The notes beneath the pieces were generated by a model, which saw nothing but the letters and a program-made list of their open reading frames with translations, made no database searches and had not been told where the DNA came from. Made by a program: the position numbers and the translations under genes. Of a DNA stretch of 64,000 nucleotides, positions 1 through 7,897 are shown piece after piece (the first letter of the stretch is position 1; each line of letters begins with the position of its first letter). This DNA comes from Lewinellaceae bacterium (GTDB lineage: Bacteria > Bacteroidota > Bacteroidia > Chitinophagales > Saprospiraceae): assembly GCA_020636435.1 (NCBI GenBank), contig JACJXX010000002.1, forward strand, positions 2,170,001-2,234,000. The letters are read 5' to 3'.

Positions 1-873
1 AAGGCGCGTTTCGACGAAGAGTCGAACCTCTACTGGGGAGCACAGCTGGAAAAGGCCGGCGCTTTTGTGTTCTACAGCTATCCGGGCATCAAGGTGCACA
101 CCAAATTGCTGCTCATCCAGCGGGAGGAAGCGGATGGCCTCCGCAATTACGCTTACCTCGGCACTGGCAATTTCAATGAAAAAACCGCCCGGTTGTACGG
201 CGACCACGCCCTGCTGACCGGCGACGGGCGCCTGGCCAACGAGGTGGCCCAGGTTTTTATGCTGCTGGAAAAAAAAGTCCTCATCCCCCAATGCAGGCAT
301 CTGTTCGTTTCCCCCTTTACCACCCGCGACCGCTTCACGGCGCTCATTGAACAGGAGATGGAAAACGCCCGCAACGGCAAAGAGGCCTACATGATCCTCA
401 AAATGAACAGCCTGGAAGACCCTGCCATGATCGAAAAACTATACGAGGCCAGCCAGGCAGGCGTCAGGATACAACTGATCATCCGAGGCATCTGCTGCCT
501 GGCGCCGGGCGTAAAGGGCATGAGCGAGAACATCGGGGCCATCAGCATCCTGGACCGCTTCCTCGAACACGCCCGGGTGTACATTTTCGGCAATGGCGGC
601 CAGGAGATCATGTACACCGCCTCCGCCGACTGGATGACCCGCAACCTCGACCGCCGGGTGGAAGCGGTAATGCCCATCCTGGATGAGCATGTCTACCGCG
701 AACTGCGCCACATCATCGATCTCCAGCTGAACGACAACACCAAAGCCCGCTGGATCGACGCCGAGCAGAGCAACGCCTACAAAAAGAACGGGGAACCGCC
801 GACGCGGGCGCAGTGGGCTGCTTATGAGTTTCTGAGGGAAAAGGCGCAACACCTGCTTGAACAGGAGGTTTAG
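1..873 (+). CDS. ppk1: Polyphosphate kinase 1, C-terminal part (5' end outside window)
   Basis: Reversible synthesis of polyphosphate from ATP. The reading frame is open from the first base, so only the last 290 residues of a roughly 700-residue enzyme are present. Visible signatures are KVHTKLLLI with the autophosphorylated histidine at fragment residue 33, the GTGNFNEKTA segment, and SILDRFLEHARVYIF with the second conserved histidine at residue 190. The 157-residue spacing between the two histidines equals that between His435 and His592 of E. coli PPK1. The C-terminal SADWMTRNLDRRVEAVMP block is also typical. It reads into the start of the accessory island; no terminator hairpin is obvious after the stop. 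Confidence 0.96.
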   Translation, partial: KARFDEESNLYWGAQLEKAGAFVFYSYPGIKVHTKLLLIQREEADGLRNYAYLGTGNFNEKTARLYGDHALLTGDGRLANEVAQVFMLLEKKVLIPQCRHLFVSPFTTRDRFTALIEQEMENARNGKEAYMILKMNSLEDPAMIEKLYEASQAGVRIQLIIRGICCLAPGVKGMSENIGAISILDRFLEHARVYIFGNGGQEIMYTASADWMTRNLDRRVEAVMPILDEHVYRELRHIIDLQLNDNTKARWIDAEQSNAYKKNGEPPTRAQWAAYEFLREKAQHLLEQEV

Positions 874-874
874 T

Positions 875-894
875 GACCTCGGCAGGATCGAACA
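875..894. repeat. tRNA-3'-end-like fragment 1
   Basis: Immediately after the ppk1 stop, about 20 bases match the 3' end of the tRNA-Arg gene at 12909-12929 (read on the plus strand) with two substitutions and one missing base: the shared core is CGGCAGGAT followed by CGAAC. It marks the left edge of the accessory island, whose right edge is the intact tRNA. Relation to the tRNA is inferred from similarity alone. Confidence 0.55.
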
Positions 895-989
895 ACTATT
901 TATAAGTTAATGATTTTCAGTTATTTGTTTTTTCTTGTTGAAGATTTTAGAACTTGGGTAGAAGAAATGCTGTCTAAAGCCTATATTTT

Positions 990-1289
990 TCACTTTCTAT
1001 CCTCCCATCTTCGGGGATCTCGGCTACCATGCATAATGGCCAAAATGAACACATTTTCTTCAACGATCTTGAAGATCAGGTTGTATCTGAACCGTTGGAT
1101 CACAGCTCTTCTTTTTTCGCCATAAATGGTAGGAAACAGAAAAGGGTTGTCTTCCAGGAGTTCGACAATCTCGGTGAGATCCGCCAGTAATTCGAAGCCT
1201 AGTCCGGTTTTTTGGCCTTCCAGGTATTGGTAAGCCTCATCCAGGTCTTGCTCCGCTTCGGGCTGGATGATAACATGATAACCCGGCAT
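990..1289 (-). CDS. RelE/ParE-family toxin
   Basis: 99-residue protein of the RelE/ParE toxin superfamily: VIIQPEAEQDLDEAYQYLE at the N terminus (helix 1), a central G-x2-L-x2-D-L-x-E-I-V segment, and a C-terminal RFRYNLIFKIVEENVFILAIMHGSRDPRRW strand-rich region. Such toxins block gyrase (ParE) or cleave mRNA on ribosomes (RelE); which applies cannot be read from sequence. Its ATG overlaps the stop of the upstream antitoxin as TGATG, so the pair is translationally coupled. The copy looks intact. Confidence 0.85.
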   Translation of the reverse strand: MPGYHVIIQPEAEQDLDEAYQYLEGQKTGLGFELLADLTEIVELLEDNPFLFPTIYGEKRRAVIQRFRYNLIFKIVEENVFILAIMHGSRDPRRWEDRK

Positions 1290-1510
1290 CAGTGCGCTTT
1301 ATATTTTGCAATAACATCACTGGCGGGCCTGCCTATGGACTCTCCTTTATCCAGGGCTTGCTCCCTGCGGTCGAGTTCCTCCTTCCAGGCTTCTGATAGC
1401 TGGAAATCGTCTTTGGTCAGGAGTTCTACCATGAAGTGGATCAACTCCGCCTGCTCTTCCCGGCTCAGTTTGCTTACTTCCTCTTTTATAGCTTGAATAC
1501 TCATATCCAT
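1289..1510 (-). CDS. Antitoxin of the RelE/ParE pair (addiction-module component)
   Basis: 73 residues from the ATG at 1510 (MDMSIQAIKEEV...). The helical N-terminal motif KLSREEQAELIHFMVELL is typical of small antitoxins of the addiction-module component type. A GTG further upstream (1534) would overlap the promoter box at 1536-1543 and is rejected. The stop overlaps the toxin start. The N-terminal 30 residues are nearly identical to those of the 175-aa protein at 11767-12294, which has a wholly different C-terminal part. Confidence 0.8.
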   Translation of the reverse strand: MDMSIQAIKEEVSKLSREEQAELIHFMVELLTKDDFQLSEAWKEELDRREQALDKGESIGRPASDVIAKYKAH

Positions 1511-1533
1511 CAGGTTTAACAAATGATTCGGCA

Positions 1534-1551
1534 CATAAAGTTAACGGTTTT
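1534..1551 (-). promoter_or_regulatory. Shared promoter motif AACCGTTAACTTTATG (site A)
   Basis: On the minus strand the motif AACCGTTAACTTTATG contains TAACTTTA (1536-1543), one base off the Bacteroidota -7 box TAnnTTTG. The same motif precedes four other genes of the island (2491, 8863, 11086 and 12320 regions), always with TTTATG at the 3' side. It lies about 25 bases upstream of the antitoxin ATG at 1510. Promoter function is inferred from position and box similarity. Confidence 0.6.
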
Positions 1552-1619
1552 ATTTGGAGAATCGTTTCTGGGAAGGTATCTCTCTCACCTCTCATTGAAC
1601 TACATGAAGTGCAATGAAG

Positions 1620-1802
1620 TCACTTTTGCCATTTCTTCATTTTTTCTTTGACCTCTTCCTGGCTTACAACTTTACCTTCTTCCACTTCCTGAAGGCCCGT
1701 GTTGATCTTTTCCAACAAGATAAGCCGTTCAAACAGCTCATCCAGGGAGAATTCCTCAGGAAGGGACCGGATGGTTTCCAATACTTTTTCCTTAACTAAC
1801 AT
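1620..1802 (-). CDS. Orphan antitoxin, copy 1 (partner toxin deleted)
   Basis: 60-residue protein MLVKEKVLETIRSLPEEFS...EKMKKWQK. It is almost identical to the antitoxin at 10215-10397, which is followed by an intact toxin. Here only the first codons of that toxin survive: an ATG at 1630-1632 begins Met-Ala-Lys-Val and then diverges to a stop ten codons later. The start at 1802 is chosen because a perfect TAnnTTTG box (TATCTTTG, 1818-1825) lies just upstream; the longer frame reaching 1841 would run through that box. Part of the 1.49-kb duplication. Confidence 0.7.
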   Translation of the reverse strand: MLVKEKVLETIRSLPEEFSLDELFERLILLEKINTGLQEVEEGKVVSQEEVKEKMKKWQK

Positions 1803-1817
1803 TTCATTCGTTTTATG

Positions 1818-1825
1818 CAAAGATA
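1818..1825 (-). promoter_or_regulatory. -7 box TATCTTTG of antitoxin copy 1
   Basis: Exact match to TAnnTTTG, 16 bases before the ATG at 1802, giving a leader of roughly 10 bases. The identical box occurs at 10413-10420 before copy 2. No clear -33 TTTG is seen. Confidence 0.6.
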
Positions 1826-1907
1826 AAGATTTGTTCGGCACGTGGCAGTTTGGTAATTTCTTCTTTTATGTCTTGGATGTTCATATGTAGGCCTTCCGTT
1901 TGAGCGC

Positions 1908-2465
1908 TTACTGCCAGCTCGCTTCGTTAGCGTAGGTTTCGTAGCTGGTAGGGGAGGGGTAGTCGAATTCAGAACCGGTTTTTTGTTCATAAGCCAGTGC
2001 TGCCAGGGAGAGCAGCGGTTCGAAATCTTCATCCGGATTGATTTGTGCAGGGCCTTGTAAAATCTGCTTATATTTTTCTTTACCCTGAGCAACGACGGCA
2101 GCCCTCACATACAGAAAGCCATCTTCCGAGAAGGAATCCTTTGGGTAAGCCGCTCGGGCGTGGGCTTTGGTGTCCAGCGCATAGAGTTTTTCGGCGAGTA
2201 TGTCTTCGAAGAGGTAGATGTGGCTGGCAGGATGCTGAGCGAGGGCTTCAACGGCCGGGGTCAATACTTCATTTCTGGTTTCAGCATTCCAATCCAGCAG
2301 GCCGATAATGCTCCAGAAGTCTTCCTCTGTAAAAGTAGGAATATCGTCCAGGTTGACCACCTGAATGTCCAGGCGGGTATGACTGGGATACTTCTCTTTG
2401 AGTTCCTTCAGGAACTTTTCGTCGACTTCGGATAAGGGCACGCTGATCTTGGTGGTCATACTCAT
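1908..2465 (-). CDS. DUF4240-like protein, copy 1
   Basis: 185 residues from the ATG at 2465; the first in-frame ATG (2489) sits at the expected transcription start of the promoter at 2491-2498 and is rejected. The central part has the DUF4240 pattern: TEEDFWSIIGLLDW, then a helical segment, then SEDGFLYVRAAVVAQGKEKY, and a C-terminal YEQKTG. Function of the family is unknown. Identical at protein level to the copy at 10503-11060. Between it and the antitoxin at 1802 there is only about 100 bases, so the two may be one transcript. Confidence 0.7.
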   Translation of the reverse strand: MSMTTKISVPLSEVDEKFLKELKEKYPSHTRLDIQVVNLDDIPTFTEEDFWSIIGLLDWNAETRNEVLTPAVEALAQHPASHIYLFEDILAEKLYALDTKAHARAAYPKDSFSEDGFLYVRAAVVAQGKEKYKQILQGPAQINPDEDFEPLLSLAALAYEQKTGSEFDYPSPTSYETYANEASWQ

Positions 2466-2488
2466 CTGAGTTGAGTTTCTGTACTGCA

Positions 2489-2506
2489 CATAAAGTTAAC
2501 GGTTTT
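2489..2506 (-). promoter_or_regulatory. Shared promoter motif AACCGTTAACTTTATG (site B)
   Basis: TAACTTTA box at 2491-2498 on the minus strand, upstream of the DUF4240 gene, embedded in the same AACCGTTAnCTTTATG context as sites A, C, D and E. Confidence 0.55.
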
Positions 2507-2611
2507 ATTTAGAGAATCGTTATACCATCATCCAATGATCTTTCAAAGGAACGTGTTTTGATTATTGGCTGGGACTGGCGAATACGACGAAAAATTGCTA
2601 CCTTTTCATCA

Positions 2612-3160
2612 ATGAATATCGTAACCGTTCTTCATAACAAGGCGATGGAGTTTGCCGACGAGGCTCTTCTGGCAAAGATGGAAGGCAATAGCGATGCCTC
2701 TCTTTCCCTTTTTGAAAAGGCCTTCTCCCTGGAGAAGGAAGCTGCGGCATCGATCAATCAAAAAAGCGATTCCTGGTACATCCTGGTCCGTAGCGCTGCT
2801 TCTCTGGCCATCAACTGTGGCAGATATCAGGATGCCGAAGCCCTGATTCAGATGGGGCGTTCCGGAAACCCTCCTGCCTTCATCGTTAAGGAATTGAATG
2901 AGCTGAAAGATACTCTGTCCAAAGCTAAAGAACAAAAAGTGGGTGAGGTGGAGATCATTGGGATTCTGACCTATGCCAATGCCGAAGAAAGCCAGATTCG
3001 CCTCCAGGACCTGAAGACTAAAGAAATTTACACCATCACCGTCCCCAGCCACCTGATCAATGAAATTGTTAAATCCTATTGGGCGGATGTGGTGCAGGTG
3101 AAGGCGCAAAAAGGGGCGACAGGGGCTATTGTTTTGGATGAGATTACGAAGGCGGCGTAA
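2612..3160 (+). CDS. TPR-like/beta-domain protein, copy 1
   Basis: 182 residues from ATG 2612 (MNIVTVLHNKAMEFADEALL...); the longer frame from 2558 lies in the promoter region (TACCTTTT just upstream of 2612). Residues about 5-110 form helical repeats in which a SLFEKAFSLEKEAA helix is followed by LVRSAASLAINCGRYQDAEALI, a tetratricopeptide-like pattern. Residues about 120-180 are predicted beta-rich (EIIGILTYANAEESQIRLQD). The function is not recognised. Divergent from the DUF4240 gene. Its last 17 codons differ from the copy at 11207-11755, where the duplication ends. Confidence 0.7.
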   Translation: MNIVTVLHNKAMEFADEALLAKMEGNSDASLSLFEKAFSLEKEAAASINQKSDSWYILVRSAASLAINCGRYQDAEALIQMGRSGNPPAFIVKELNELKDTLSKAKEQKVGEVEIIGILTYANAEESQIRLQDLKTKEIYTITVPSHLINEIVKSYWADVVQVKAQKGATGAIVLDEITKAA

Positions 3161-3180
3161 ACCTCTTGCCATCAGACAAC

Positions 3181-3546
3181 ATGAACAAGGACACATTTAA
3201 CCCCGAGGATTTCGGTTTTTTCCAAAGAAAAGAAAAGCTCTACCCTTCTGAAGTCCGCTTCTTTGAGAAGGATCATGAATCTATTGATAAGTCCATAGAG
3301 AAGGATTGGAAACGACTGAACTTATTTCTTTCCATTGACGGAAACTTTGTAACCATCTGGTATGGCATCATTGATCCACTCATGGCGGAGTCCGAATATT
3401 CAAAGGAGTTTAAGCTGCCGTGGAAAGATTATGACCCCGATGAACAACTCTTCAAGGGGTATATTACCAATAAGCAGGAAGCTGAGATCATTTTGAATGC
3501 GATTAGATACATGAAGTATAAACCTCAGTACCTGGGACGGCCCTAA
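3181..3546 (+). CDS. Hypothetical protein, 121 aa
   Basis: Not recognised. Begins at ATG 3181, 20 bases after the previous stop and in the same direction, so probably cotranscribed. An acidic-aromatic protein (RLNLFLSIDGNFVTIWYGIIDPLMAES) ending in an EAEIILNAIRYMKYKPQYLG helix. No signal peptide or membrane segment. It lies just outside copy 1 of the duplication; copy 2 has no equivalent, so it was either not duplicated or was lost there. Confidence 0.6.
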   Translation: MNKDTFNPEDFGFFQRKEKLYPSEVRFFEKDHESIDKSIEKDWKRLNLFLSIDGNFVTIWYGIIDPLMAESEYSKEFKLPWKDYDPDEQLFKGYITNKQEAEIILNAIRYMKYKPQYLGRP

Positions 3547-3624
3547 ATTTCCAACACCCAACCGGCGGCTGCAGCAAACTAGATAACCAGCTCCTTCAGG
3601 CCTTGCACCACATCCTGGTTCAGG

Positions 3625-5979
3625 TTACGGGTATTCATTTTTAGTCTTAGCCTCTCCCTTTCCAAATTCCGACGCGATGGCCCGCAACTCTTTGGAATAG
3701 CCTTTATCAGCCAGACTGCCGCCAGCACTGTATAGCTCCCGCTCCAGCCAGGCGTAATCGCCGGGGAAGTTGCCGAACCCATGTATAAAGGCCTGGCGGA
3801 AGTTATGAAGGGTTTGCTTTCCGTCATCCAATACACTCGCGTAATAACAGGCAGAAGTAAAGTACAGGTGGCCGTAACTTTCGTACCGCACTTCAGCAAA
3901 ATCATTGATTTCGGTTTCGCGTTTGGATTTAATGTAGTTGTTGGTTTTTCCGGTCAGGAATTTCCCCAAGTTGGTATGCCGGGGGTTGTTGTTCAGCAGA
4001 TCGTAGTCCTTTCGATTGTCCAGTGAATAGTTTTTCGGCATAAGCTCTTCAAAATGCCGTTTGCTTTTTACCAGAACCATGCGGCCGGCGACCGGATTGC
4101 TGCCCGCCGTGCTGGGAATGGCATAAATGCCAAGAAGGGTGCGGCTCCCACTTTCCCTTTCTACGTAAAACATCATGACTCCGACGTACTCCGAATAGTT
4201 GCCCCGGTAGGTATGCACGTAGAGCGTATGTCCGTAGGAAAAAGCCTTTCCGTGATGCAGAATGTTATTCTCCTCGTCCAGATCGAAAGACTTCATATTG
4301 ACTATCCCGTCCTTTGTGATGCGCAGCGGACGTTGCTTGACGATCTTTCCCTTACTTCGAGAGCTCAAATAATAAGCTTCGTAAACGCCTTCGTGCACAG
4401 ATAGATCATCCCATTTCTCGGGAAAAGGAAGATGACGTGGATTGATGATGTTAACATCATCCACATACAAGTCCTCTCGACCGGAAAAGAAGCCGATCAA
4501 CTCCTCGTACAACTCCTGGTCCTGACCGAACTCCGAGAGGATTTCCCGAAACTCCAGGCTCATTGTTTCAAACTCCTCGTTAGTGCGTCTCAGGAAAATC
4601 CTGCCGGCGCTGGGGTCACCGCTGGAAACCCCGGAGTAAACCCCTTTTAAAACCAGGTTCTTTTCTCTGGGATTGGTGGGTTTGGACAACAAGATCTGAT
4701 AGCGCGTCTCATCAATGGTGCTCTTCAGGGAAAACATCACGATACCATTGACTTTGGCGATTTCCACCCTGCCGTTGTACAAGGTCCCACCGATAGTCCT
4801 GGCCTCAAGCCTCCCGTCCGGGAACACTTCAAAGCAGGAGCGACTGATCTCCCGGCGCCCCACATTCAAGGTATAGCCCCGATATTTCCCTTCGTAGTTT
4901 CTGAGGATCTCTGCCCGGTTCTTTTCCAGTGACAGGAACTCTCCCAGCTTTTCCAGCGTAAAGCAGTGCCTGCCTTCAATTTTGATGCCCTTATGCTTTT
5001 TAAAGTAAAGCCGGATCTGATCTGGGATTTTGCCCGGTAAAGGGATTTTTTTCTGTTTGATCAGCTTCAGAATTTCCCTCTTTTTACTTTGGCTAATCTT
5101 AAGGAAAGCAATCGGCCCGGCATAAGGAGTTTGATACCCTGCGGAATAATTCACAGTGGCGCCCAAGGCAAGTTCACTGTTTTTAAATTCCCCGTCCAGC
5201 CCTTTGGAAAGGATCATTTGGGCGGGCCGCCCATCGCGTGTACGAAGGTCCAGGACGACAAAGCCACCGGCATTTCGGCTTTCCAGAAAGCCATTGTAAG
5301 CCGCTCCACTGGGTGCAAAGGGAATGTATGCCGGGAATTTGTCGGAAGAGCCGGTTTTTTCTTTTGAAAAGTCGATCACTACAATGCAGGTCTCGATCTC
5401 TTCGGTCCGGTCTTTAAGGAAACACCGGTAGCATTCCAGGCCAGGTGAATCCATGTTGAAGGCAGGAATATCCAATTTTTGACCTGATTGATCAATCAAT
5501 TGATCATCAATTGTCCGCCGTTGATCTCGTTTGATCCGATCTTCCTCCACCCGTTTTAAAAACGCCTCCCAAAGTTCGGAGGAATTTAGAAATGCTTTGT
5601 AAATGATCAAAAAATCGTCACTTAGGGTCTCGTATTCCGGAATGATGTATTTGTCACCTTCTTTTTCGCCACGGGTGAAGAAAAGATATAATTGATACAG
5701 GCGCCGGGCAGGGCCGTCATAAGTTTCCAACTGTTCTTGAATTTCTTCGGAAAGTTCAGGCCAGAGCCGTTCGTTAGAGCTTAAATAGAGATAGAAACAC
5801 CCATAAAGGTTGCTCCAACTGCGCTTAAATCCTTCCTTCCTATCTTTGTCACCGATACCGTGATATAAGGTCCTTTTTTTCGGATCCGGATAAGGCTCGC
5901 CCTTCTCATCCAGTATCGCCTTAAATTTCTCATCAATTTTACCGTGTAGCCAAAGGAAGGTTTCCTTGCTTATTTCCAT
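3625..5979 (-). CDS. Large multi-module protein of unknown function, 784 aa
   Basis: No family recognised. The start at 5979 (MEISKETFLWLHGKIDEKF) is preceded by AAAAAGGAT; the frame stays open to 6084 and a longer start is possible. Residues about 1-155 are helical and charged. Three beta-rich modules follow, at about 175-295, 361-465 and 530-645, each closing with a related motif: SAGYQTPYAGPIAFLK, VSSGDPSAGRIFLRR and TAGSNPVAGRMVLVK. The C-terminal 110 residues are helical (KQTLHNFRQAFIHGFGNF). There is no signal peptide or membrane segment, so it is probably cytoplasmic. Divergent from the membrane protein/M48 protease pair at 6256-7802 across a 276-base AT-rich gap. Confidence 0.7.
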   Translation of the reverse strand: MEISKETFLWLHGKIDEKFKAILDEKGEPYPDPKKRTLYHGIGDKDRKEGFKRSWSNLYGCFYLYLSSNERLWPELSEEIQEQLETYDGPARRLYQLYLFFTRGEKEGDKYIIPEYETLSDDFLIIYKAFLNSSELWEAFLKRVEEDRIKRDQRRTIDDQLIDQSGQKLDIPAFNMDSPGLECYRCFLKDRTEEIETCIVVIDFSKEKTGSSDKFPAYIPFAPSGAAYNGFLESRNAGGFVVLDLRTRDGRPAQMILSKGLDGEFKNSELALGATVNYSAGYQTPYAGPIAFLKISQSKKREILKLIKQKKIPLPGKIPDQIRLYFKKHKGIKIEGRHCFTLEKLGEFLSLEKNRAEILRNYEGKYRGYTLNVGRREISRSCFEVFPDGRLEARTIGGTLYNGRVEIAKVNGIVMFSLKSTIDETRYQILLSKPTNPREKNLVLKGVYSGVSSGDPSAGRIFLRRTNEEFETMSLEFREILSEFGQDQELYEELIGFFSGREDLYVDDVNIINPRHLPFPEKWDDLSVHEGVYEAYYLSSRSKGKIVKQRPLRITKDGIVNMKSFDLDEENNILHHGKAFSYGHTLYVHTYRGNYSEYVGVMMFYVERESGSRTLLGIYAIPSTAGSNPVAGRMVLVKSKRHFEELMPKNYSLDNRKDYDLLNNNPRHTNLGKFLTGKTNNYIKSKRETEINDFAEVRYESYGHLYFTSACYYASVLDDGKQTLHNFRQAFIHGFGNFPGDYAWLERELYSAGGSLADKGYSKELRAIASEFGKGEAKTKNEYP

Positions 5980-6084
5980 ATCCTTTTTCCGGGGTTGGTT
6001 AACAATAGTTTTTCCATGCTGAAAATAAGAATTTTCCAACACAACGGAAACGAAAGTATTTCCTGATCCCAACCGCTCCATCAT

Positions 6085-6255
6085 CTGCCTCCGTTTATCA
6101 CATCTGAGCCATCAACCCCAATCAATTGACGATCAATTTAAAATCAATCCAGGCCAATTATAATCAACTAAAATTCAATGAATTAAATAGATTTTGTCTT
6201 TAAGCCTCCGGATCTTTATCCCGAAATTTCTTTCTAAAAACTAAACCGAACTGTC
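6085..6255. promoter_or_regulatory. Divergent promoter region of the 784-aa and 189-aa genes
   Basis: AT-rich intergenic DNA between divergent genes. On the plus strand TAGATTTTG around 6187-6195 resembles the TAnnTTTG box and could drive the 189-aa gene. No convincing box was found on the minus strand. Several overlapping copies of AATCAA/AATTCAA are present around 6120-6180 with no clear operator symmetry. Confidence 0.35.
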
Positions 6256-6825
6256 ATGAGAAAGCACCACATTAAACTGAAAGATCCGAAGGTCCAGTCA
6301 TCTGAAGGTAAGGTCCAAATGAAGGCCTACGCCCTCCAGGATTTCCCGCTGGGCGGAAGGGCTTTTGCCAGAATCAGAGGGCTACTTTTCATCGTGATCG
6401 CCCTGTTCCTCATTTTTAAGATCGGGGGATACATTGGGGAAAGCAACATCTTAACCTCGGTAATAGAAAGTTTGACGCAAGAGATCACGGGGGAAGACCT
6501 CGACGACTCCAAAGTCCGAGAGAGGATCATTCGGGAATACCTGAAGTACAGCTTCAGCCAAAGCAGCGCTGACGTCAGGGTCGGGCGGATGGAAATGAAA
6601 TTCGCCAACGCCTCCGATGATTATGTCTTCATCATAAAAAAAATCGGATTCAAAACAAGCCTTCCTTGGGGTGACGGAACCAAACAACGCTTCCTGGATG
6701 ATTGGTTCGAGATCCTCCCCGGTGAAAGTGTGACCAGGCAATACAAATGGAAATCCGTGGCTTCGGAGGTCAAAACGGCCTACCCTTTACTGGATGAGAT
6801 CGAGATCAAAGCCTATGACAACTGA
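6256..6825 (+). CDS. Single-pass membrane protein, 189 aa, unknown
   Basis: Not recognised. Residues about 40-60 (RIRGLLFIVIALFLIFKIGGYIG) form one membrane-spanning helix after a basic 40-residue N-terminal tail. The C-terminal 125 residues contain a helix (SKVRERIIREYLKYSF) followed by a beta-rich stretch (MEMKFANASDDYVFIIKKIGF) and probably lie on the outer side. The next gene starts 50 bases downstream with the same direction, so the two are likely an operon. Confidence 0.65.
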   Translation: MRKHHIKLKDPKVQSSEGKVQMKAYALQDFPLGGRAFARIRGLLFIVIALFLIFKIGGYIGESNILTSVIESLTQEITGEDLDDSKVRERIIREYLKYSFSQSSADVRVGRMEMKFANASDDYVFIIKKIGFKTSLPWGDGTKQRFLDDWFEILPGESVTRQYKWKSVASEVKTAYPLLDEIEIKAYDN

Positions 6826-6875
6826 TCAAGATGCGATGGCCAGTTTTTTCTAATAGCAATCAAAACCCCCGTTCC

Positions 6876-7802
6876 ATGCGTCAACACCTGTTCCGCCTCC
6901 TCGCGCTCTTTCTGCTTTTGCTCCTATCTACGCGGTGCCGGGATGCCGCGGGCGCCCCTTCCGACGCCCCGGCTTACCGGTTTCCTTACCGCACGGTCGT
7001 CTCTGACGCTTCCACGGCCTGTGAGCTGGACGCTATCACCCGAAAACTGATCACCACCCACCGCACGGAAGAACGGGAACTGGCAAAGCATGCCATCAGC
7101 CGATCCGAACAGGAAGCTTTTGCAGGTGAGATGTTTTCCTACATTCAAGGCCAATTCCGGTTCGTGGCAACCGAGGACGAACGATCGCTGCATCTCCAAT
7201 CCATGCTGGATCGAATGCTTCCGCACTTGCAGCATCCGAAAGCGTACGAAGTATACCTTGTCCATTATCCGCGCCCGAATGCCTTCACCACGGCCGGAAA
7301 TAAGATCTACTTTACCACCGGCCTGTACGAAATGGCCGAAAACGAGGATGAACTGGCCATGATCATGGGCCATGAGCTTGGCCACCAGGAAAACTTCCAC
7401 GTACTGGAACATCTCCAGAAAATAAAGAAATGGGAAGACAAGCTATCCTTCCGCTTCTTCGACCTGGAGATCGATTGGTCCGAAAATGCCGAAGTTTTGG
7501 CGATCCTTGATGAAGTCTTGTCCATCCCCTTTAATCAGGCTGACGAGCTGGAAGCGGACCTCGCCGGTTGCTACCTCGCCTATATGGCCGGATTCGATCC
7601 GGAACGAGGAAAGGACGTTTTCGAAAAATTCAGACAAATGGAAGGATCACAACCCCGGGGCCTGCTGGAAAACCTGGCGTGCTCCCACCCGGAGTCCGTT
7701 GTGCGTTTTCGATGCCTGCGGGAGTATATTCAAAAAGCTAAAGACAGGGCCGAAAGAGTGGAACTCAGAAAAGGGCGCTCCTCAAATGGCCGTTCTTTCT
7801 AA
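6876..7802 (+). CDS. M48-family metalloprotease, secreted
   Basis: 308 residues from ATG 6876; the longer frame from 6831 adds 15 residues before the signal sequence and is rejected. Residues 1-25 form a signal peptide (LLALFLLLLLSTRC); a cysteine follows but arginine at -1 makes a lipobox doubtful. Zinc motif HELGH at residues 166-170 within the M48 pattern FTTGLYEMAENEDELAMIMGHELGHQ, third ligand Glu226 in ELEADLAG, and the family's N-A-F-T/x-G-x-K-I-Y-F-T stretch just before. M48 enzymes of this type act on envelope proteins. Operonic with the 189-aa membrane protein; substrate unknown. Confidence 0.88.
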   Translation: MRQHLFRLLALFLLLLLSTRCRDAAGAPSDAPAYRFPYRTVVSDASTACELDAITRKLITTHRTEERELAKHAISRSEQEAFAGEMFSYIQGQFRFVATEDERSLHLQSMLDRMLPHLQHPKAYEVYLVHYPRPNAFTTAGNKIYFTTGLYEMAENEDELAMIMGHELGHQENFHVLEHLQKIKKWEDKLSFRFFDLEIDWSENAEVLAILDEVLSIPFNQADELEADLAGCYLAYMAGFDPERGKDVFEKFRQMEGSQPRGLLENLACSHPESVVRFRCLREYIQKAKDRAERVELRKGRSSNGRSF

Positions 7803-7897
7803 GTAAACCACAAAAGCGTCCCTGCATGCCCCATGGACCATCCTCTTCCGGTGCCATTCTGTTCTCGGGCGGCCCGGGGGAGGTTTTTCCCTCCTGT

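Larger units (their letters stand above)
1622..3108. repeat. 1.49-kb segmental duplication, copy 1
   Basis: Collinear with 10217-11703 at a constant offset of 8,595 bases with no gaps and only about ten mismatches seen by eye (around 1644-1655, 1754, 1829, 2125-2129 and 3055). It spans the 60-aa antitoxin, the DUF4240 gene and most of the 182-aa TPR-like gene. Identity stops at the toxin start on the left and inside the last 17 codons of the TPR-like gene on the right. Confidence 0.95.

Noticed and set aside
6908..6950. Lipoprotein assignment for the M48 protease
   Set aside because: The residue before the cysteine is Arg (STRC), which does not fit a lipobox; an ordinary signal peptide is the safer reading.
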